DNA of 50,298 nt from an uncultured Clostridia bacterium (GTDB lineage: Bacteria; Bacillota; Clostridia; Christensenellales; Borkfalkiaceae): NCBI GenBank assembly GCA_944367565.1, contig CALVWR010000013.1, positions 1-50,298 on the forward strand. The letters run 5' to 3'. The notes beneath the pieces were generated by a model, which was given only the letters and a program-made list of their open reading frames with translations, ran no database searches and had not been told where the DNA came from. Positions 34,075 to 42,580 of the stretch are shown here, in pieces. Numbering within the stretch: position 1 is the first letter of the stretch; every line of letters starts with the position of its first letter. A program made the translations under genes and the position numbers.

Positions 34075-36196
34075 TGCATTTACCGCAAGTTGAACACCCT
34101 TTTTTTCTGCAGAAAATCGCGATGAGCAGCACGACGCATCCCGCGATCACGGCGGCGCTGCACCCCGCAACGTGGAGCGAAAAGAAATATGCCGCATAGC
34201 CTGCGACGAGCGCAACGGCGAACATTCCGACTCCGCTGAGCAAGGCGTATCTGATTCCGACTTCCCTGCGGATGGAAGCAAGTGCCGACAGACAGGGCGT
34301 ATACAGCGAAAAAAACACCAAAAAAGCCAGCGCCTGCCCCGGCGTGAACAGACCTTGCACGTCGCCGCAGAGCATGAGCAGCGTACCCGCAACCGCTTCT
34401 TTCGCGAAAATACCGCTCAACAGGGAAACGGAAACGCGCCAGTCAACGATACCCATGGGACGGAACACTACCCCCAGCGATCTGCCGAGAACATACAGCA
34501 TACAATTTTCCCTCCCCCCGACGTATTCGAGCGTAAAAGAAAAATTGCTGAAAAACCACAGCGCAATTGTCACGGCAAGAATGATGCCGCCGACTCTTAT
34601 TATAAATTGTTTCGCGTAATATAGCAAGGCTTTGAAGAGTTTTTTTATTCCGACCGTCCGCAAAGGCGGCATTTCCATGATAAAATACGCCTTTTTTCGG
34701 TAGATTGTCTTATTCAGCACGGCGGATACGCCGCAGGCAAGGGCAAGACCGCCGAGATACAACAGGATTAAAATGATCGGTTTTGCAAAGGAAAATACCG
34801 CGTTGATCACGAGAAGATAGGCAGGCAACCGTGCGGAACAGGTGATGAAGGGCAAAAGCAATACGGTTTTTCTTTGTAAATTTTTATCTTCCATAGACCG
34901 CGTGGACAATGCCGCCACGGCGGTACAGCCGTACCCGGAAAAAAGGGAGAAAAACGCGCGCCCGTTCAGACCGAGCTTTTCAAAAAACCCGTCCGACATA
35001 AAGGCAAACCGCGCCATCAGACCGCTTTCTTCCAAAAGAGTCAGCGAAAGAAACAAAACGCTCAGCTGCGGCAAAAAGGAAAGCACGGAAAACGCGCCCT
35101 TGAGAACCCCGTCGCAAAGCAAAGACGCCAGCCACTGCGGTACACCCGCAAGCGCCCGCTCCGCCGCCGCAAGGATTCCGTCAAAGATTGTTTCCGCAAG
35201 GGCAAGCAGCAACGCGCCCGGCGAATATGTGCCGAACGCTGTATAAAAAACAAAAAATACCGCCAACAAAAACGCCGCAATCGCTCCGAGCGGATGAAAC
35301 AAAATCCGGTCGATCGCACTTTCTTTCCGTATCGGCGGCGTAAAACAGTTTTTTGCCGCCGAAATATCGGGAAAATACTCTCCCTTCTCCGCGAACGCGC
35401 CAGCCGGATGCGCGGGCTTTTGCGCGCTTTGCCGTGCAGATTCGACGTTATCTTTCTTTGCGGACGCGTTAATCGGATGTACGGGCTTTTGCGCGCTTTG
35501 CCGTGCAGAACCGTCGTTTTTGTCAATTGTTTTTTCCGGTATTTTTGCGTTACGGAGATCATCCGTATTCTTTCCGTACGCCGTTATGCCGAGCAAAGCG
35601 CGAGCAAATGCGCCGACCGATCTTTTATCGGTGGAATCAAGTGCAAAAACCTTTTTTTTCAGCGCTTTTTCCATTCCCGCAAGATCAAGGCGTCCGCCTT
35701 GTTTGAGAAACTCGTCATAAAAAGTGAATACGACGACGCTTCTGCGACTTTTCAGAAGTTTTTCCGCGCCGTCGAGGCCTCTCGGAATATCATGTGCAGA
35801 GATGACGCACACATAGAGCGCGTCGGGATTCGCATTGATAAAATTTCGCGTGACCTTCTCTTCGGGAGAGGTTGCATACACGCCGTAGATTCCGGGCAAA
35901 TCGAAAATTTCCGTATCGCCCAGCCGACGGGACGCCGCGTCGACCGTTACACCATGCCAGTTTCCCGTGCGCTCGTCCGCACCCGTAAGCGCATTAAACA
36001 GCGTGGTTTTTCCCGCATTCGGAAAACCGATAAGCGCGATCCGCTTCCCCGCCGGCGCCGCATTTTTCTCCTCCCGCGCGTTTTTCCACGGTAAAAAAGC
36101 GTCCTTAAAAAAGGCGCTTTTTTGATGATCCCGTATGCCCGCGTTATGCAAGTTCCACCTCCACGTCGCCGGCAATTTCCTTGCGGATAATGACAT
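34034..36196 (-). CDS. feoB: ferrous iron transporter FeoB, with modified G4 motif and fused Cys-rich tail
   Basis: This is a GTPase-linked Fe(II) uptake protein of up to 720 residues. G1 is GFPNAGKTT (near residue 57), G2 lies in NWHGVTVDAAS, and G3 is DLPGIYG. The G4 position reads VFTFYDEF instead of NxxD. A low-complexity linker with a duplicated 23-residue unit replaces most of the usual helical GDI region. Gate motifs follow (SGYGCTAVAALSTRSMEDKN and LLLPFITCSARLPAYLL). The last membrane helix ends in a Cys-rich tail, FCRKKGCSTCGKCNDKSCKY, resembling the separate FeoB-associated Cys-rich proteins. The start is uncertain: the only upstream in-frame ATG (36196) overlaps feoA by 53 bp, and the ATG after GGGAGGAG near 36065 is out of frame. 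Confidence 0.9.
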   Translation of the reverse strand: MSLSARKLPATWRWNLHNAGIRDHQKSAFFKDAFLPWKNAREEKNAAPAGKRIALIGFPNAGKTTLFNALTGADERTGNWHGVTVDAASRRLGDTEIFDLPGIYGVYATSPEEKVTRNFINANPDALYVCVISAHDIPRGLDGAEKLLKSRRSVVVFTFYDEFLKQGGRLDLAGMEKALKKKVFALDSTDKRSVGAFARALLGITAYGKNTDDLRNAKIPEKTIDKNDGSARQSAQKPVHPINASAKKDNVESARQSAQKPAHPAGAFAEKGEYFPDISAAKNCFTPPIRKESAIDRILFHPLGAIAAFLLAVFFVFYTAFGTYSPGALLLALAETIFDGILAAAERALAGVPQWLASLLCDGVLKGAFSVLSFLPQLSVLFLSLTLLEESGLMARFAFMSDGFFEKLGLNGRAFFSLFSGYGCTAVAALSTRSMEDKNLQRKTVLLLPFITCSARLPAYLLVINAVFSFAKPIILILLYLGGLALACGVSAVLNKTIYRKKAYFIMEMPPLRTVGIKKLFKALLYYAKQFIIRVGGIILAVTIALWFFSNFSFTLEYVGGRENCMLYVLGRSLGVVFRPMGIVDWRVSVSLLSGIFAKEAVAGTLLMLCGDVQGLFTPGQALAFLVFFSLYTPCLSALASIRREVGIRYALLSGVGMFAVALVAGYAAYFFSLHVAGCSAAVIAGCVVLLIAIFCRKKGCSTCGKCNDKSCKYKKNGAR
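35387..35524 (-). repeat. 69-bp tandem duplication within feoB
   Basis: The DNA GGGCTTTTGCGCGCTTTGCC and its flanks recur with a 69-bp period (for example 35403-35440 and 35472-35509). In the protein this is two 23-residue units, SARQSAQKPVHP... and SARQSAQKPAHP..., in the linker between the G domain and the membrane domain. The period is exactly 23 codons, so the reading frame is kept. Confidence 0.85.
36093..36123 (-). terminator. terminator-like hairpin between feoA and the feoB G domain
   Basis: On the minus strand AAAAAAGCGCCTT, TTTT, AAGGACGCTTTTTT lies 21 bp after the feoA stop. The stem is about 12 bp with one mismatch and ends in six T. It could attenuate transcription so that less feoB than feoA is made. 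It falls inside the 5' part of the longest feoB reading frame, which suggests that the true feoB start is downstream or that the hairpin is coding. Confidence 0.5.
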
Positions 36197-36362
36197 AAAT
36201 TCCGTTTACCCGCACAAGCAACGCGCCGTTTCCCGGAGCAAAACGCATGATCTGCGCAAACTGTCCCGCAACGATTCCCATGCTTTCAAGTCGCGCGCGC
36301 ACTTCGCCGCGCACTGCCGTGATCTTCAGTTGTCTGCCGATTTCGGCTTCGCTCAATTTCAT
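36144..36362 (-). CDS. feoA: ferrous iron transport protein FeoA
   Basis: This 72-residue SH3-like partner of FeoB shows the family layout: MKLSEAEIGRQLKI, ARLESMGIVAGQFAQIMRFA, NGALLVRVNGIYVIIRKEIA. It probably helps FeoB gating on the cytoplasmic side. It is first in feoA-feoB-rluD-rqcH. No Fur-box-like 19-bp palindrome was recognised upstream. Confidence 0.93.
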   Translation of the reverse strand: MKLSEAEIGRQLKITAVRGEVRARLESMGIVAGQFAQIMRFAPGNGALLVRVNGIYVIIRKEIAGDVEVELA

Positions 36363-36532
36363 ACTTTATCTTATGAACCGCAAGAAACGCTTATGTACCG
36401 TAACGGAAAATTGATCCGCTTTGTTCCGTGTTTGTTTATTTTCCGCACTTTTTTGCGTATTTCAAATTTTTGTTTCGTATTCCGGCACCCTCTTATTCCG
36501 GATTGCAATCCTGAAAGGCAAACCCGCATTGC

Positions 36533-36597
36533 GCCTTTAGCGCAAAAACGCCAACCGTCAAAATTACGCCTTGAGCGCAAAAACGCCAACGTCAAAA
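36533..36597. repeat. direct repeat in the feoA upstream region
   Basis: GCCTTTAGCGCAAAAACGCC plus AACCGTCAAAA (from 36533) recurs almost exactly from 36568 (GCCTTGAGCGCAAAAACGCC plus AACGTCAAAA), a period of 35 bp. The rest of 36363-36532 shows no gene or clear promoter. Confidence 0.75.
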
Positions 36598-36628
36598 GAA
36601 AAAGCCGTTCCTGTTCCGGAACGGCTTT
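36594..36628 (-). terminator. terminator of the anchored surface protein gene
   Basis: AAAGCCGTTCC (36601-36611) and GGAACGGCTTT (36618-36628) form a perfect 11-bp stem. On the minus strand it ends in TTTTTCTTTT, 22 bp after the stop codon. Confidence 0.9.
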
Positions 36629-36649
36629 GAAAGCACTGCGCTTTATCTT

Positions 36650-38620
36650 TTATTTTTTGGAATGTTTATCCGATTTTGCTGCTGCCGGTTCTTCGTCCTT
36701 GGGCTTGATGCACAAAATGACGATGATTCCGATCAGCGCAAGCAAACCGATTCCGAGGAATACCAACGACCATACGTTATTGAGGAACCAGTTGTTCTCG
36801 TTGGGAACGACGCGGGTCGGCGTGGACAACGCGCTGATCACCGTTTCCGCGGACGCCGATTTAATACTTCCCTCTCCGTAAACGGTCAGTACGATTTTGT
36901 AATAACCGATTTCGGCGGGCGTAAACGTCAGCGTACCGTCGTAAGCATATTTCTGATACTTATCGTACGTTTCCTTATCCGCTTCTTCATCGAGTTCGGA
37001 TGCAGGAAGAATCTCTTCATACTCGCCGTTTTCCGTTGCGGAATAGAAAAGCTGATATTCCTTGATCGGGGATTTTGCCTTCACCTCGAAATCCGCCGCC
37101 GTATACGTGATCCCCTTATAGGCTTTTTCCTGTCCGCCCTTGGCTTCGGTCACCGTGATGGGTGCATCGTCGTAAACTTCAAAGCGAAACGCAAAATTAC
37201 TTCCCGAAACCGTTACGTCTGCCGCGTCGGCGTTTTCCTTGGCGTCATAGATGACGATGTCGGAAAGGAAATTGTTGTCCTCGTCCACGACGTTGTCTCT
37301 GTCCATCGCATTGCCGTTTTCATCTTCGAACAGCACATAGAACTGGTACACTCCGGCGCTGTTGACGGGAATCTTGAAAGACGTGGTGCTTGTCCAGTCG
37401 GACGTTCTCGTTTTATACCAAACGGTATAGCTCAAATCGTCGTAAGAAGTGAAATCGTCCCGGACCAGCGATTGCATCGAAGGCAGTTCGAGATAATTGC
37501 CCGAACCGAGGCGGATGGAATGATCTCCGTCCCTGGTCGCTTCGTAAAGCGCGTTCTGATATGCCGCAATCGCCGCCGGCGCAGCGTTTACCTCCGGCGC
37601 GGTTTCATCCGACGCACTCTGCAAGGTAAACGTGGCGAACACTTCGTTTGCCTCATCGCCCTCGATGACGATACTGAACTTTGCGGTTGCGTTGCTTGCC
37701 GTCAGACGGATCGTTTTCGAGGAAGACGCGTTATCGTAAGCGAGAAGAGATTGATAGGCGTCCTCTACGCTGATCTTGAATTCCGAAGCCGTATGCGGCG
37801 TATCGATCGCGTATTCCGAAGGTGTGACGGTGTAGTTGACAAAGGGAAGTTTCACGATCGGAGCTTCGGCAGATCCGTTATAGAATTTTTCATTGAGAAG
37901 GACGACCGATTTTGCGGGCGTAATCTTCCCGTCCGTCAGAATAAAATCCTGTTTCTTGTCGGCATCCGCGGCGTCCTGCGTGATATAATCGACGGAGATC
38001 ACGCCGCCTTCTTCCGAACGGAAAGCAAATTTCCCGACGGCATTCCCGCCGAACATTGCGGGTTTATATTGCGATTTTGCGCTCAGATCGAAGGCTGTGC
38101 CGTTGACGGTTACGATAAAGGAATAATTTCCGTCGGCGGGATTTTCGATGCTCACGTTCACCACATACGTTTTTTCCGTTGCCGTCACCGTTTTGGTTTC
38201 TCCCCCCACGGCGACCGACGTCCCGTCGATGACGATTGCAGTTTCGATCTCTTTCCTGTACACGGTTTTTCCGTCTTCCGTAAAAGCGTTTCCGTTTACG
38301 TCGCCGGAATCGTAAAGCAGATCCAATTCCGCTTTGTTCATTTCCGAAGAAAGCGTAAAGGAGATCTCAAAGGAATTGAGAAGAAGTTCCCTTTTGAATT
38401 CGGCACGGGCGTTTTCTTCCAGCGTAATTTCCAGCGCGCCGTCCGTCAGGACCGCCTCGTCTTTTCCGCTGCTGCTGCCGTCCTGATAGACGGTGAAATA
38501 CTCCGACGTGACGTTATTTTCTCCTTCCGCAAACCCCGTCGTGCAGACCGCACCGAAAGCAAAAAACGCGGCGACGGCGAGGATCATTGAAATCATCTTT
38601 TTGGCGATGCTTATTTTCAT
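36650..38620 (-). CDS. secreted protein with C-terminal membrane anchor (Ig-like, unknown role)
   Basis: This 656-residue protein has a signal peptide (MKISIAKKMISMILAVAAFF, then AFGAVCTTGFA, with likely cleavage before EGENN) and a C-terminal membrane helix (VWSLVFLGIGLLALIGIIVI) followed by a charged Lys-rich tail. The exterior, about 590 residues, is acidic and beta-rich; segments such as AGVYQFYVLFEDENGNAMDR and EIGYYKIVLTVYGEGSIKSA look like Ig/cadherin-like folds. There is no LPxTG sorting signal. No catalytic motif is visible. GGGAG lies about 9 bp before the ATG, with a strong promoter 60 bp upstream and its own terminator, so it is a single-gene unit. An adhesin or envelope-structure role is possible but unproven. 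Confidence 0.7.
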   Translation of the reverse strand: MKISIAKKMISMILAVAAFFAFGAVCTTGFAEGENNVTSEYFTVYQDGSSSGKDEAVLTDGALEITLEENARAEFKRELLLNSFEISFTLSSEMNKAELDLLYDSGDVNGNAFTEDGKTVYRKEIETAIVIDGTSVAVGGETKTVTATEKTYVVNVSIENPADGNYSFIVTVNGTAFDLSAKSQYKPAMFGGNAVGKFAFRSEEGGVISVDYITQDAADADKKQDFILTDGKITPAKSVVLLNEKFYNGSAEAPIVKLPFVNYTVTPSEYAIDTPHTASEFKISVEDAYQSLLAYDNASSSKTIRLTASNATAKFSIVIEGDEANEVFATFTLQSASDETAPEVNAAPAAIAAYQNALYEATRDGDHSIRLGSGNYLELPSMQSLVRDDFTSYDDLSYTVWYKTRTSDWTSTTSFKIPVNSAGVYQFYVLFEDENGNAMDRDNVVDEDNNFLSDIVIYDAKENADAADVTVSGSNFAFRFEVYDDAPITVTEAKGGQEKAYKGITYTAADFEVKAKSPIKEYQLFYSATENGEYEEILPASELDEEADKETYDKYQKYAYDGTLTFTPAEIGYYKIVLTVYGEGSIKSASAETVISALSTPTRVVPNENNWFLNNVWSLVFLGIGLLALIGIIVILCIKPKDEEPAAAKSDKHSKK

Positions 38621-38680
38621 GCGATGTGCTCCCGTAAATGACTTGTTGGGTATATCTTTTTGCTATATATAGCTTAATCT

Positions 38681-38709
38681 ATTGTAATATAAAAAGTGTT
38701 TTTTGTCAA
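38681..38709 (-). promoter_or_regulatory. promoter of the anchored surface protein gene
   Basis: On the minus strand TTGACA (38704-38709) and TACAAT (38681-38686) are exactly 17 bp apart, with an AT-rich spacer; the leader is about 55 nt. Confidence 0.85.
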
Positions 38710-38937
38710 ACTCCTTTTCCGCTATTTTTAAATTTTTTTGGCTTGCGCGGCAAAAAGCGCACCCTTCCGCCCGCAAACCGCATACAATATGGTAACGAAC
38801 GGAAAAAGCTGCGTCCGGAAACCGACGCATATGACAAAATCCGATCCTTAAAAACGTTTCTTTTCTGTCTCCGGTCCGTTTTCGGAAAAAATTCCGGGCA
38901 AAAAATGCTCCGAAGGATCGCATCCGGGCGCTTACAT
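38710..38937. other. gap upstream of the MntP/YtaF gene
   Basis: About 230 bp without a recognisable gene. The plus-strand frame preceding the MntP/YtaF start is open but lacks family-like sequence. No Mn-riboswitch (yybP-ykoY) pattern was recognised. Confidence 0.35.
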
Positions 38938-39468
38938 ATGAATGAACTTTTTCTGATTGTCACCGCGCTGACCGTGAGTGCCGACGCATTTTTCTGCGCC
39001 GTATCCCTCTCACTCGGCGGCGGAAAAAAACTGTCTCTTCTCGCGGGGATCTCCTGTACCGTTCTCTGTCTTTGCCTTGCCTCCGGGCTTCTCGGAACGG
39101 TACTTTCCGACGTATTCTCCGAAGAGGTTACCCTGGTCGGCGGACTGATCCTCGCCGCCGTCGGAATCTATAATCTGATGGGAGAAACGACGCGGATAAA
39201 TTCCCGAAAAAGCGTGTACGGACAAAGCCTGTTCGTCGGCATCGCCGTAGGGCTCGACGGCGCCGTCGCCACGCTTTCGCTCACCATGATGGGATATTCT
39301 CCGATCCTCGTTGCCGCCATCGTCACGGGAGCGCACGCGCTGTCCGTACTGGCGGGGATTTCGCTTTCCGAAAACGTGAAGCTCCTCAAGATCCGGCGCA
39401 TCAAGGCGCTGGCGCCGATTTTACTGATCGCTCTCGGCATTTATAAAATCCTGTCGGTTTTTATCTGA
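38938..39468 (+). CDS. MntP/YtaF-family membrane protein (putative manganese efflux)
   Basis: This 176-residue protein has six predicted membrane helices in two related halves. Each half carries the family's acidic motif: SADAFFCAVSLSLGGGKK in helix 1 and GLDGAVATLSLTMMGYSP in helix 4. In MntP these Asp-x-x-x residues are needed for Mn(II) export; the related YtaF is a sporulation membrane protein, so the role is not settled. The start at ATG 38938 gives the family N-terminus (MNELFLIVTALTVSADAFF), although its ribosome-binding site is weak (GAAGGA is distant). A strong terminator follows. Confidence 0.82.
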   Translation: MNELFLIVTALTVSADAFFCAVSLSLGGGKKLSLLAGISCTVLCLCLASGLLGTVLSDVFSEEVTLVGGLILAAVGIYNLMGETTRINSRKSVYGQSLFVGIAVGLDGAVATLSLTMMGYSPILVAAIVTGAHALSVLAGISLSENVKLLKIRRIKALAPILLIALGIYKILSVFI

Positions 39469-39501
39469 TGCCGTAAGTTTCTTCTATTTTTTTCTCTTCC
39501 G

Positions 39502-39537
39502 AAAGATCCGCCGCCCGTTACGGGCGGCGGATCTTTT
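39502..39537 (+). terminator. terminator after the MntP/YtaF gene (possibly bidirectional)
   Basis: AAAGATCCGCCGCCCG, TTA, CGGGCGGCGGATCTTT is a perfect 16-bp stem followed by TCGTTTTG. It lies between convergent genes and may also end the uvrC-engB transcript. Confidence 0.88.
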
Positions 39538-39607
39538 CGTTTTGCCTGATCGATCGTACGGGCTTTATAAGCCTTCTTTCTTGTCCGTTTCCGGTCCGTA
39601 AAGCGCT

Positions 39608-40204
39608 TCAGTCCGCGTCCTTGTCATAAAAAAGTTTCACGGCTTGTTCCGCTCTCGCCAGCGCTTCGTCCCGTCCTCTGCCGTCCTCCGCGGAAACCGC
39701 CACGATATTTCCCGGCGCGATGCCGAGTTCAGCGGCGAGTTCCGTAAGCCGAGGCTTGATGCGAGTCTTTCCGATCTTGTCGCTTTTGGTCGCCACGGCG
39801 GTGAAGGGTATGGCGTAATAATAAAGATAACGCACCATCTGCAGATCTTCTTTGGTGGGCGCGTGGCGGATATCGAAGAGGGAAAACACGTGCGCCGCTC
39901 CCTTTTCAAAAAAGCGTTCCATCAGTTTGCCCCATTTTGCCCTTTCCGCCTTGCTCGCCTGTGCGAAACCGTAGCCCGGAAGATCCGCCAGAACAAAAGG
40001 TCCGAAATCAAAATAATTGACGAGGCGCGTTCTGCCCGGCGTGTTAGACGTGCGGGCGAGTTTTGCGCGATTCGCGAGTAAATTGATAAAGGAACTTTTT
40101 CCCACGTTGGACTTGCCCGACACGGCGATCACGGGTTTATCCGTATGCAGAAATCCCTTTTCGTTTGCCGCCGACGTCACGAATTCCGGCGTGAGCGACA
40201 TCAT
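39608..40204 (-). CDS. engB: ribosome biogenesis GTPase EngB (YsxC)
   Basis: This 198-residue essential-type GTPase takes part in 50S assembly. G1 is SGKSNVGKSSFINLL, G2 lies at TSNTPGRTRLVNYF, G3 is DLPGYGFAQ, and G4 is TKSDK. The start at 40204 shares ATGA with the lon stop, and lon-engB (lonA-ysxC) is the same order as in Bacillus. It is the last gene of uvrC-HAD-lon-engB. Confidence 0.97.
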   Translation of the reverse strand: MMSLTPEFVTSAANEKGFLHTDKPVIAVSGKSNVGKSSFINLLANRAKLARTSNTPGRTRLVNYFDFGPFVLADLPGYGFAQASKAERAKWGKLMERFFEKGAAHVFSLFDIRHAPTKEDLQMVRYLYYYAIPFTAVATKSDKIGKTRIKPRLTELAAELGIAPGNIVAVSAEDGRGRDEALARAEQAVKLFYDKDAD

Positions 40205-42552
40205 GCCTTTTCCTCCGAAATGGCGGCGCGGAACACCTCATCCACTTCCGAAACGGGGATAAAATTGATCTTGCTTTTGATCTCCTTCGGAATTTCTTCG
40301 AGATCTTTTTCGTTCCCTTTGGGGATGATGATGTTTCTGATTCCGATCCTGTGTGCGGCAAGCGCCTTTTCCTTGAGTCCGCCGATAGGCAGCACTTTGC
40401 CGCGGAGCGTAATCTCGCCTGTCATGGCGACGTCCTTTCTCACCCGCTTCCCGGTAAACGCCGACAGGATTGCCGTCGCCATGGTGATGCCTGCGCTCGG
40501 TCCGTCCTTGGGCGTGGCGCCTTCGGGAACGTGGATATGGATATCCGTCGTATCGAAAACGTTCTCGTCGATGCCGTACTTCGCGGCGTTGGCGCGAATG
40601 TAACTGATCCCCGCGCGCGCCGATTCCTTCATTACGTCTCCGAGCTTGCCGGTGAGCAGGATTTCGCCTTTGCCCCGCATCAGACTCACTTCGATGATGA
40701 GCGTCGTACCGCCGACCGCCGTCCAGGCAAGCCCCGTCGCCGAACCGATTTCATCCTCTTCGATGGGCTTGTTTTTGATGAATTTGCGGATCCCCAGAAA
40801 TTCCCCCGCTTTCTTTTCGGTGATGATCGTCCGTTTTTTTGCCTTGCCTTCCGCCACGCGGATGGCGACCTTGCGGCAGATCGTACCGATCTCCCGTTCG
40901 AGATTGCGCACCCCCGCTTCCATGGTATACCCGCGGATGATCTCTTTCAGTCCGCTTTCCGTAAAGGCGATGTTGTCCGCCGTCAGTCCGTTTTCCGCGA
41001 TCTGCTTCGGCGCAAGATAGCGTTTTGCGATCTCGACTTTTTCCTCTTCGGTATAGCCGTTGATCTCGATGACTTCCATCCTGTCGAGCAGCGGATACGG
41101 AATGGTGTCGAGGGAATTTGCCGTCGTGATAAAGATCACTTTGGAAAGATCGTAAGGGATTTCGAGATAGCGGTCGCGGAAGGTGGAATTCTGTTCGGGA
41201 TCGAGCACTTCCAGTAACGCGCTGGCGGGATCGCCGTGAATGTCGCTGGAAAGTTTATCGATCTCGTCGAGAAGGAATACGGGATTGGACGATCCCGCAG
41301 TTCTCAAACCGTAAATGATTCTGCCGGGCATGGCGCCGACATAGGTCCGGCGATGTCCGCGGATTTCCGCTTCGTCCTTGACGCCGCCGAGACTCATTCT
41401 CACAAACTTTCTGCCGAGCGCCCGCGCCACCGATTTGGCGATAGACGTTTTTCCCACGCCCGGAGGACCGACAAAGCACAGAACGGGACCTTTGATCTTT
41501 TTGGTCAGTTGCAGGACCGCGAGATACTCCACGATGCGTTCCTTGACGTTTTCCAGCCCGAAGTGATCGCCGTCCAGCACGGCTTTTGCTTCCGTAAGGC
41601 TGGCGGTATCTTCGGTGCAGGTATTGAAGGGCAGTTCCTTGATCCAGTCGAGATAATTGAGAATGATGGAATAATCGGGACTCGACGGACTGATCTTATC
41701 GAGACGCGCCAGCTCTTTGAGCGCCTTTGATTCCGCCTCTTCGGGCAGATGTTTTTCCTTGATCTCATCGGCGAGGGTCTTTTTTTCGTCCTCGTCGTCG
41801 CCGAGTTCGGCGTGAATGGCTTTGAGCTGTTCGCGCAGGTAATATTCCTTCTGATTTTTATCGATGCTTTTTCTCACCGACGCGCTCACCTTTCTTTCGA
41901 TCTTTGCGATCTCCAGTTCGCTCGCCATCAGTTTGCAGAATTTTTTCAGCCGTTCCGTCGTGACGTTTTCTTCCAGCAGCTCCTGACAGGGCTTTTCCTT
42001 GAAAAACAGCACCGAAAGCGCGTTATCGATGAACTCGTCTGCGTTTTCGATCTCCGCAAGACGGGTCATCACGTCCTTCGCGACCTGTTTATCAAAGAGC
42101 GTATACTCCAGCATCGACTGCCGCGCCAGGCGAAAATACGCTTCCGTTTCCGCTTCCGTACCCGGAATGTAATCGGATCTTTCCGCCTCCACGCTGAACA
42201 TCCCGTCGGAAAGAGTAATGCTCTCCGCGCGGGCGCGGTATAGCGCCTCCACGCTCAGCTTTTCGCCGCCGCCCGGGAGTTTCGTGATCTGCGCGATACG
42301 CGCCACCACGCCGCAGCGGTATACGTCCCCTTTGCCGGGATTATCCTGTAACGCGTTCTTCTGCGCCGCGACGAAAATCTTTCCGCCTCTTTCCAGCGCC
42401 GACTCCACCGCGCGCATCGACATCTGTCTGCCGACGTCGAAATTGACAAACGTTTTCGGAAAGATCACCTTGCCGCGAAGCGCGATCATCGGCAGCGTTT
42501 CGCGTTCGGGATTTTCCGGTTTATGCTCTTCTATAAAATCGTTTTTAATCAT
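40201..42552 (-). CDS. lon: ATP-dependent protease Lon (LonA)
   Basis: This 783-residue protease degrades damaged and regulatory proteins. The N-terminal LAN domain starts near LPMIALRGKVIFPKTFVNFD. A long coiled helix leads to the AAA+ module (Walker A GPPGVGKTSIAK, VFLLDEIDKL). The peptidase domain has the catalytic Ser in PKDGPSAGITMATA and Lys in GGLKEKALAAHR. The start at 42552 is preferred over an upstream ATG because AGGTG lies 6 bp before it. It lies 28 bp after the HAD gene. Confidence 0.97.
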   Translation of the reverse strand: MIKNDFIEEHKPENPERETLPMIALRGKVIFPKTFVNFDVGRQMSMRAVESALERGGKIFVAAQKNALQDNPGKGDVYRCGVVARIAQITKLPGGGEKLSVEALYRARAESITLSDGMFSVEAERSDYIPGTEAETEAYFRLARQSMLEYTLFDKQVAKDVMTRLAEIENADEFIDNALSVLFFKEKPCQELLEENVTTERLKKFCKLMASELEIAKIERKVSASVRKSIDKNQKEYYLREQLKAIHAELGDDEDEKKTLADEIKEKHLPEEAESKALKELARLDKISPSSPDYSIILNYLDWIKELPFNTCTEDTASLTEAKAVLDGDHFGLENVKERIVEYLAVLQLTKKIKGPVLCFVGPPGVGKTSIAKSVARALGRKFVRMSLGGVKDEAEIRGHRRTYVGAMPGRIIYGLRTAGSSNPVFLLDEIDKLSSDIHGDPASALLEVLDPEQNSTFRDRYLEIPYDLSKVIFITTANSLDTIPYPLLDRMEVIEINGYTEEEKVEIAKRYLAPKQIAENGLTADNIAFTESGLKEIIRGYTMEAGVRNLEREIGTICRKVAIRVAEGKAKKRTIITEKKAGEFLGIRKFIKNKPIEEDEIGSATGLAWTAVGGTTLIIEVSLMRGKGEILLTGKLGDVMKESARAGISYIRANAAKYGIDENVFDTTDIHIHVPEGATPKDGPSAGITMATAILSAFTGKRVRKDVAMTGEITLRGKVLPIGGLKEKALAAHRIGIRNIIIPKGNEKDLEEIPKEIKSKINFIPVSEVDEVFRAAISEEKA

Positions 42553-42580
42553 GAAACACCTGTATTTCTGAATTTTCGTT

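Noticed and set aside
36045-36065. ATG after GGGAGGAG as the feoB start
   Set aside because: It is out of frame with the G1 motif GFPNAGKTT, so it cannot start FeoB unless an indel is present.
36662-38590. 642-residue reading frame opposite the anchored surface protein
   Set aside because: It mirrors a gene with signal peptide, anchor, promoter and terminator; the opposite frame has no ribosome-binding site or recognisable domain.
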